DNA of 64,000 bases from contig JBGSMF010000421.1 in assembly GCA_041740315.1 (NCBI GenBank), positions 29,941-93,940 of the forward strand. Reading direction: 5' to 3'. How positions within the stretch are numbered: position 1 is the stretch's first letter; each line of letters begins with the position of its first letter. This document shows, in pieces, positions 58,312 to 64,000 of the stretch. The position numbers and the translations under genes were made by a program. Origin of the DNA: JBGSMF01 sp041740315 (GTDB lineage Bacteria > Chloroflexota > Anaerolineae > Fen-1058). A model generated the notes under the pieces. That model was not told the DNA's origin and did no database searches. It saw only the letters and a list, made by a program, of their open reading frames with translations.

Positions 58312-60207
58312 GTGAGCAACAAAACAACCCGCAACCTGGTATGGGTCTTTTTGGGTTTGGTGGGCACCGTAACCCTGGTGATTGTGTTGGCAAGTATTGC
58401 TGCCAACAGTGGGCTTGAATTGGAACCGACCCCGGGCCGCGCTGCCGCTGCCAGGACCAGGCTGGCCTTTACGCCCGCAATCGAACAATCTGCCACCCCC
58501 CGCCCCAGCGATACTCCCGCCCCGCCCACCGCCACACCCACTCCTAGCGGGCCGGTGATTCACGTGATTCAATCCGGCGAGACCATGCTGGGCATCGCGC
58601 TGCAATACGGCGTCACGGTTGATGACATTCTGCGCGCCAACAATATGGACGACGCCAACTTTCTCAGCATCGGCCAGCAACTTGTCATCCCCATCGAGCC
58701 GCCAACGCCGGAGCCAAGCGCCACGCCGACGCAAAGCTCCAATCCCAATGAGCCATTGACCACGCAGGGCACAGTATATGCCTGCCCCGCCAATGCAAGC
58801 TCGCGCCAACTGGCCTTGCCCGGCGATCCAATCAGCCTGGTGCTATCGGCCGGCCAGGCCTTTTTTGTGGCCGATGGCGGCCTGTATGCCGTGCCCCTGA
58901 ACGAACTGGCCGGCACGGGGCCACTAGCGCCTTCAGATGTCATGCCGCCAGACCGCCAGGTCGGCCCGTACACCATTTACGAGCTGGTATACGCCACCGC
59001 AGACCCTGCCAGCGGCGACCTGCTTTTGCTGGATAAAAGCGGCGATATTTATCGCCGCACCACTACCGGCGAGTGGCGCATGGAAATCATCGCTGCGCCC
59101 GTTTCAGATCAGCTTCCCAATCCACAATACGTGGCCGTGCAGGCCCAGGGCAGCAGCCTTTACATGCTCGATCCCGACTTGGCCCGCGTTTGGAAGCTTG
59201 GCGCCGATACTGCCGTGCCTGCCACTCTCTACCAAAGCAACTTGCTCGCAGGCGGTATTGATATGGCTCTCTTGCCCGGCGCGGATACTCTTGTCGTCCT
59301 GACGCGGAACGGGCTAGTCAAGTTCGTCGGCGGTCAGCGCGACGAGACCTTTGGGCTGCCCGCCGAGCTAGACCCAATTGCCTGGCCGGCCCAAGTCTCG
59401 GCATCGAGCGAACACATCCTTATCGTAGATGGCGAGGCGCGGCGCGTGATGGCCCTCAACCTCGCCGGCGGCCAGACCGCCTGGCAAGTTGTATGGCGAT
59501 TTGCCAACATGCAGCGTCTGCGCAGCGCCGCCGCCGCCGGAGATACCCTCTACGCCTTGGCCGGGCGCGCTTTGTACATTGTCAAAATGTCATCGCTGGG
59601 CCAAGACTGTCCAGAAGTGAGCTATGACAACACGCTCTATTTTGACGGCGTGGACATACGCGCGTTGACCACTGGCTTTACCTTGCCCCTGTCCGGTGCC
59701 AGCCTACCCACCTTTTTTGGCGCTTTTCCGGGCGCGCGCTGGCCTTACCATTACGGCGTGCGCCACGGCCTAGAGCTAAACAACACAACTACAAGCCTGC
59801 CGGTGACGGCCATTGCCGATGGCGCCATCCTCCGCGCTGACACCGCCTACACAGAAATGACGCCCCGCGAATACGAAACTCTCATCGCGCGCATCGAGGC
59901 CGCCCATTACCTGCCGCCCGACCTGCAAGACAAACTGCTAGGCCGCCAGGTGCGCCTCTTGCACAGCTTTGGGGTAGAAAGCTGCTACGCGCACCTGGAT
60001 GCAATCGCCCCAGACATTGTTACAGGCCACACCATTCAGCAAGATACTCTCATCGGCGCTAGTGGCGCATCCGGCTCCAGCGACGGCGTGTATGGCACAG
60101 CCGCAGGCGGCTATTTGCACCTGGAACTGTGGATCAATGGCCGCTACCTGGGCCAGGGATTGGGGCTGTACGAAACGATGCGCTTGTGGCAAGCTGTCTT
60201 TCAGTAG
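58312..60207 (+). CDS. LysM protein with a C-terminal M23-like peptidase domain
   Basis: Protein of 631 residues from GTG 58312, two bases after the transpeptidase stop. Membrane anchor at about 9-33, a Pro/Thr linker, LysM at about 82-127 (HVIQSGETMLGIALQYGVTV), a beta-propeller-like middle of about 300 residues (DPASGDLLLLDKSGDIYRRT) and a C-terminal lysostaphin-like fold: RWPYHYGVRHGLELN, ESCYAHLD, YLHLELWING. The metal ligands are not perfectly canonical (GLELN where GxD is usual), so activity is uncertain; it may be a LytM-type regulator of wall hydrolases. Part of one operon with the kinase. Confidence 0.8.
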   Translation: MSNKTTRNLVWVFLGLVGTVTLVIVLASIAANSGLELEPTPGRAAAARTRLAFTPAIEQSATPRPSDTPAPPTATPTPSGPVIHVIQSGETMLGIALQYGVTVDDILRANNMDDANFLSIGQQLVIPIEPPTPEPSATPTQSSNPNEPLTTQGTVYACPANASSRQLALPGDPISLVLSAGQAFFVADGGLYAVPLNELAGTGPLAPSDVMPPDRQVGPYTIYELVYATADPASGDLLLLDKSGDIYRRTTTGEWRMEIIAAPVSDQLPNPQYVAVQAQGSSLYMLDPDLARVWKLGADTAVPATLYQSNLLAGGIDMALLPGADTLVVLTRNGLVKFVGGQRDETFGLPAELDPIAWPAQVSASSEHILIVDGEARRVMALNLAGGQTAWQVVWRFANMQRLRSAAAAGDTLYALAGRALYIVKMSSLGQDCPEVSYDNTLYFDGVDIRALTTGFTLPLSGASLPTFFGAFPGARWPYHYGVRHGLELNNTTTSLPVTAIADGAILRADTAYTEMTPREYETLIARIEAAHYLPPDLQDKLLGRQVRLLHSFGVESCYAHLDAIAPDIVTGHTIQQDTLIGASGASGSSDGVYGTAAGGYLHLELWINGRYLGQGLGLYETMRLWQAVFQ

Positions 60208-60276
60208 GCGGTGCTTTCGCCAGAGTCAAAGTTCGCAGAGGCTTTTCCGTTTAACTCAGGTGGGTGTAACAGCTCA

Positions 60277-60353
60277 CCCTCCCGCAGGTTTGAACACAGT
60301 TCAATCCGCTTGGCAAACCCGTCAAGGCAGCTAAATTGCAACCTGCGGGAGGG
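60277..60353. repeat. CCCTCCCGCAGGTT palindrome
   Basis: Perfect 14-bp inverted repeat (60277-60290 / 60340-60353) with about 49 bases between; flanked by GTAAC (60267) and GTAATTAC (60362). Same arm as at 6990-7023. Confidence 0.8.
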
Positions 60354-60380
60354 TAGACTGAGTAATTACAGGTGGGTTGT

Positions 60381-62279
60381 ATGTTCAAAACAACACGTTG
60401 GTTTGTGATCTTGTTAGGCTTGTTCATCATGGGCCTGGCTGGCTGCAAAAGCCAAGCCACCTCAACTACGGCTATCCCCCAGCCCACAAGCACGGCAACC
60501 CCGGCCTTGTTGCCCACGCCTTTTTCCACTCAAACCCCCATTCCAACGCCTACGCCTACTACAGCCAAGCCTACTGCCACAACGACACCCTTTCCAACGG
60601 TTACTCCATCTGCTCGCATTGAACTAACCAAATCGGTGCTCATTCAGTTTGGCAGTTTTGGCGGAGATGGCGGAGACGACTTTGATGCCTATTTGGGGCG
60701 AGACGCTCCTCGTCTTGTGCTGTACACAGATGGGCAACTCGTCATGAAAAAAGGTAGTATTAGAGATGGTAGCACCAAGTTCGTCGAAACAAAACTTGCT
60801 CCTGCCCAAGTATGCTCACTGCTCGAAAGGATTAAACAGGCTGGCTTTTTCAACAACTTGGATAGCCTCTACACTAGTGGACAGAATCAATCAGGCGATG
60901 GTGGATCCGTTATTATCCAAATTAATGGAGAGCCAAACAAACAGGTCGACATAGATTCTTATGCTCTGCCTTATACAGTAAAGGAAATATCAGCCACCTA
61001 CAAGATACTTGCAAATTTCGATCCGGCTAAAGAGTTGCAGCCCTATAAACCATCTCAAATCATGCTTTGGCTTTACAAGCCCCCTGCGTCAACGATAGAG
61101 CAATCCCTAATACGAGAATGGCCGCCAGAGCTTGTCAGCCTGGCAGAAATCTGGCAAGACCAGGTTAACCCAACCGTCCTGGTAGAGGGACAGCTCGCAA
61201 ACGACATTCTGCAATTGTATGATTACCAAGTCAAGTTCATGTATTTCCAAGTTGAAGAAAGCATTTATGCCGTCATTGCCAGGCCAATACTTCCTCATGA
61301 AACGTCGCGGAAGATATCGCCCTGGCCATCTAAATCAACCTCTATGGAAATTCCCCTCACTTGCTCGGAGCATCCGGCTTTCTTGCCAACCTCAACCCCT
61401 ATGCCAACGCCCACTCCGTTGCCGCCGACTGGCATGCCAACCTTGCCGCCTCAGCTTGCAGCGCTCACCGGGCTAGGCCGAATCGTCTTTTCGTCGGCGC
61501 GCGATGGCGACGACGAAATTTATGTAATGAATAACGACGGCACAAATCCGGTCCGCCTGACCAACAATCTCGATAGCGATACAAGCCCGGCATGGTCCCC
61601 CAATCAGCAGCAAATCGCGTTCAGCTCAAACCGAGACGGGAACTATGAAATCTATGTAATGAACGCCGACGGCACCAATCAAACAAGGTTGACCCATAGC
61701 GAAACGAATGATTCGGCTTCGGATTGGTCGCCAGATGGAAAACGCATTGTCTTTACGTCTGCGGGTTACACCGCGAACAGCGTTATCTATGTCATGAATG
61801 TGGACGGGACTGCACTCCGACGCCTGGCAGACGGCTGGGGGCCCAGGTGGTCGCCAGACGGCAATCATATCGCCTTTGCGTCCGGCGGTCACAACACTAT
61901 GGATATTTTCGTGATGGACATAAAGAGCAAAAAGACCACCCGCCTGACCAACCAGGCCGGGTTCAATACTTCACCCGCATGGTCGCCCGATGGTCAAGAG
62001 ATTGCATTTTCGTCAGATCGTGACGGCATAGCCGAAATTTATGTAATGACGGTAGACGGCAAGAATATCAGGCGGCTGACCCGCAACTCTGCAAGAGACT
62101 ATGCGCCCGATTGGTCGCCAGATGGAGCATACATCGTTTTCTATGCATACCCCTACAAAGATGCAGCCTCATCTGGGGACCACAAGCCGAAAATTTTTGT
62201 GATGAGAGCGGATGGAACCGGGCTATTCCGCCTGACAAATTCTGCTGAAGGGGATATGTCGCCAGATTGGTCTCCATGA
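60381..62279 (+). CDS. Lipoprotein with TolB-like PD40 beta-propeller
   Basis: Protein of 632 residues. Lipobox IMGLAGC, Thr/Pro linker (about 30-75), a 260-residue domain with no match, a second Pro linker, then six or so PD40/WD40-like repeats: VFSSARDGDDEIYVMNNDGT, AFSSNRDGNYEIYVMNADGT and similar, each followed by R-L-T and W-SP. This resembles the TolB propeller and binds an unknown partner at the envelope. Start ATG 60381 with AGGTGG upstream. Last gene of the envelope cluster. Confidence 0.85.
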   Translation: MFKTTRWFVILLGLFIMGLAGCKSQATSTTAIPQPTSTATPALLPTPFSTQTPIPTPTPTTAKPTATTTPFPTVTPSARIELTKSVLIQFGSFGGDGGDDFDAYLGRDAPRLVLYTDGQLVMKKGSIRDGSTKFVETKLAPAQVCSLLERIKQAGFFNNLDSLYTSGQNQSGDGGSVIIQINGEPNKQVDIDSYALPYTVKEISATYKILANFDPAKELQPYKPSQIMLWLYKPPASTIEQSLIREWPPELVSLAEIWQDQVNPTVLVEGQLANDILQLYDYQVKFMYFQVEESIYAVIARPILPHETSRKISPWPSKSTSMEIPLTCSEHPAFLPTSTPMPTPTPLPPTGMPTLPPQLAALTGLGRIVFSSARDGDDEIYVMNNDGTNPVRLTNNLDSDTSPAWSPNQQQIAFSSNRDGNYEIYVMNADGTNQTRLTHSETNDSASDWSPDGKRIVFTSAGYTANSVIYVMNVDGTALRRLADGWGPRWSPDGNHIAFASGGHNTMDIFVMDIKSKKTTRLTNQAGFNTSPAWSPDGQEIAFSSDRDGIAEIYVMTVDGKNIRRLTRNSARDYAPDWSPDGAYIVFYAYPYKDAASSGDHKPKIFVMRADGTGLFRLTNSAEGDMSPDWSP

Positions 62280-62753
62280 AAAAGTATAACCAATGGAGTT
62301 CTAACTATCGTTTGTTAACGTGGGGAGATGCCAATTGTCCAGAAAAATTCGGCCATTTGTTCGAGATGGCTAGTGCCTGTCTCAAAACCTGCATAGCTAC
62401 CGTATCCCCATACGGTAGCGGCAGGTATAGGGATACCTGCCTACGGGTTTTGGGACGTGAACTAAAAGCTCTCGAGCGAGAACCAGGCAATCAGGATTTT
62501 GCAATTCCGTGCCTGGGAAATCTACAAGATAAATGAAAGGAAAAAAGGTAACTACTCAGCAGCCTGAGCGGATCGCCGCACTCCTTCGACTGCGTTTCAC
62601 TCCGCTCAGGCTGCGCGGAGCGTAGCCTGCTCTGTCGACAGACAGGTCGAAGGGTGCAGGCTAAAGTTACATATCTTTTCAATAATCCAAGGTGAGGGCA
62701 GGGCATGCCCTGCCCAGACAGGGTAATCACAAGGATTACCCCCACATTTCAGG
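62280..62753. repeat. 474-bp gene-free stretch with three palindromic repeats
   Basis: No gene is supported here. It holds: (1) 62377-62458, arms GTCTCAAAACC / GGGTTTTGGGAC enclosing TACCGTAT-CCCC-ATACGGTA and GGCAGGTAT-AGGG-ATACCTGCC; (2) 62548-62670, a GTAACT-family copy with ends GTAACTACTCAGC / AAAGTTAC and interior GACTGCGTTTCACTCCGCTC, without a clear target duplication; (3) GGGCAGGGCATGCCCTGCCC at 62697-62716. Confidence 0.75.
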
Positions 62754-63917
62754 ATGTTACAAACACACTTTACCTTAGAAATACAAAATGGCGATTTGAG
62801 CGTCTATCGCAATGGGGCCGTTATTTTGCGCGGGCGGGTAGATTTACGCGGCGGCGGGCCTAGCGTCTCGCAAGAGGCTCACGGCTGGCGCATCGAGCAC
62901 CCCGGCCAAGCCCAAGATATTTTTCACCTGCGCACATCGGGACACTGGTTTGGCGGGCTGGAATTGATCAATCAACTTTGGCCGCTGGAAAAGGCCATGC
63001 TCGACGCCTCGCCGCTGATCACCAGCGACAATGGCCCGCAGGGGCTATCGGGCATCCTGACGCCGCTGTGGTTGGCCTCGTCGGGCGCGGCTATTTTGGC
63101 CGAAGGCGACCAGGAATTGCACATCAGTGTTAATCGCTCTAACACCAACCAGCCCACTTTTGCCTGGAGCTTGGACCAGCCCGCCCCGCCCCACCAGCGC
63201 CCGCCCGCCGACGATGGCACAGGCGACAGGCTGTTGCAATTGAGCGGGCCTGGCTTGCGCTACCGGCTGCTGGTGGGCGATGATGCAGTTGAGGCCTGGC
63301 GCGCGTGCCTGCGCCACTTGGGTCACCCGCCAAGCGTTCCACCCGAGGCGTTGTGGCGCGCTCCCATCTGGACAACCTGGGCGCGCTTTAAAATGTTTAT
63401 CACCCAGGAACGCATCATCGAGTTCGCCGATGAAATCATTGCGCACGGCTATCCACACGGCGTGATGGAAGTTGACGACAAGTGGCAAACGTGCTATGGC
63501 GACCTGGTCTTTGACCCGGCCCGCTTTCCCGCCCCGCGCGCGATGATTGATGCGCTGCACCAGCGCGGCTTTGCCGTGACATGCTGGGTGATGCCCTTTA
63601 TCAATCCAGACGCCCAAAATTTCACCATTGCCCGCCGGCGCGGCTATTTGCAGCGCCAGGCCGATGGCTCACCGCGCTCTTTGCGCTGGTGGCAGGGCGA
63701 GGGCTATCTGCTGGATGTTGCCAATGCCGAAGCGATGGAATGGTTTGCGCATAACTTGCGCGCCATGCAAGCCGCCACTGGGTTAGACGGTTTCAAGTTC
63801 GATGCCGGCGAGGCCATTTTCGCCCAAGAGCTGGAGGGGGCCGAAAAGCCCGGCTCCTCAAGTCAACTGCTACCGCCTAAAGGCGGTAGCTTGGAAATGC
63901 GACTGAAAGTCGCCTAA
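62754..63917 (+). pseudogene. Glycoside hydrolase family 31 gene truncated by an IS200/IS605-type insertion
   Basis: Residues to about 362 match a GH31 N-domain and half the TIM barrel: WFGGLELINQLWPLE, APIWTTWARFKM, YPHGVMEVDDKWQTCYGDL, FAVTCWVMPFINPDA and the nucleophile motif DGFKFDAGEA. After LEGAEKPG the sequence turns into repeat DNA and stops at 63917; the acid/base half of the barrel is missing. The likely enzyme was an alpha-glucosidase or alpha-xylosidase type. Loss of the C-terminal half should inactivate it. The remainder may lie past the insertion outside the window. Confidence 0.85.
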
Positions 63918-64000
63918 AGTTCTCCGATGCCCACAGGCTCGTTGGTGTCGGAAGAAAGCATTTCACCTTGCGACTCAATATACTGTCGGATAACTTCATC
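63845..64000. mobile_element. IS200/IS605-family element, one end
   Basis: Starts at about 63845-63850 in the GH31 gene. It shows a subterminal hairpin GCTACCGCC-TAAA-GGCGGTAGC (63870-63891) and the second hairpin GCGACTGAAAGTCGC, typical of ends recognised by Y1 transposases, followed by the 3' end of a tnpA-like gene on the minus strand. The exact tip cannot be set because this family makes no target duplication. Confidence 0.7.
63914..64000 (-). CDS. C-terminus of a Y1 (IS200/IS605 TnpA-like) transposase
   Basis: 28 codons in the window, ending TAG at 63916-63914. DEVIRQYIESQGEM matches the last helix of TnpA/REP-associated transposases, where the tyrosine of YIxxQ is the nucleophile. The rest lies beyond the window. 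A RAYT-type enzyme is an alternative, notable given the many REP-like palindromes here. Confidence 0.7.
   Translation of the reverse strand, partial: DEVIRQYIESQGEMLSSDTNEPVGIGEL

Noticed and set aside
62267..62536. 89-codon plus-strand frame after the lipoprotein gene
   Set aside because: It runs through two palindromic repeats, overlaps the lipoprotein stop and has no ribosome site.

Overview
The window looks like a chromosomal contig of a Chloroflexota bacterium, probably Anaerolineae or Caldilineae-like. This rests on protein style: secreted proteins with long Thr/Pro linkers, a C-terminal YLPLVLRN-type tail, tandem YFPxTGH...GYPITE...VQYF repeats, a very large multi-GAF sensor kinase, GC-rich DNA and many REP/MITE-like palindromes. 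No 16S gene is present, so the phylum is inferred.

Layout. 1-846: start of a NACHT NTPase running off the left edge. 979-6820: a five-gene oligopeptide ABC transporter on the minus strand. About 7181-23971: a 16.8-kb integrative element carrying a large serine integrase, an FtsK-like DNA translocase, three membrane proteins (one DUF2637/Spd-like), a DdrB/ParB-like protein, a DnaB-N/RepA-type helicase, a tyrosine recombinase, several small DNA-binding proteins, a methyltransferase fused to an Mrr-like nuclease domain, and a lipoprotein. It has no relaxase, type IV secretion or virion genes. The closest architectural match is an actinomycete-type integrative conjugative element (AICE), which moves double-stranded DNA with an FtsK-like protein. 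The element sits inside a sugar-phosphate isomerase/epimerase gene: joining the two flanks restores an in-frame 269-residue protein. The integrase reading frame crosses attP, so integration should replace its last 30 residues with 5 residues of host DNA.

23972-42117 holds housekeeping and conserved genes: a B12-binding mutase subunit with meaB, beta-carbonic anhydrase, prs, an ABC-F ATPase, DUF1361, coaE (carrying an in-frame repeat insertion), a beta-helix secreted protein interrupted by TGA, a FAH-family hydrolase, glmS, and an ECF sigma factor with its putative anti-sigma factor (to 43043). 43258-49472 is a signalling pair: a response regulator fused to a CpaE/MinD-like ATPase, and a 1694-residue hybrid of GAF/PAS modules with a histidine kinase. 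49514-53428 holds a Cys-rich protein, efp and a DinG-like helicase.

53686-62279 looks like a cell-envelope module: a WXG100 protein, then a Ser/Thr kinase whose extracellular half is a catalytically dead M14 carboxypeptidase, an intact M14 enzyme with LysM, an L,D-transpeptidase, a LysM/M23-like protein and a TolB-like lipoprotein. The kinase may use the dead peptidase domain to sense wall peptides. The right edge holds a GH31 gene cut by an IS200/IS605-family element.

Intergenic space is rich in short palindromes: a GTAACT-ended MITE family with two clear 8-bp target duplications, an 80-bp MITE pair, and a scattered family of hairpins whose stems differ but whose loop is nearly always GGGG/CCCC between AT dinucleotides. 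No tRNA, rRNA or CRISPR array was recognised.
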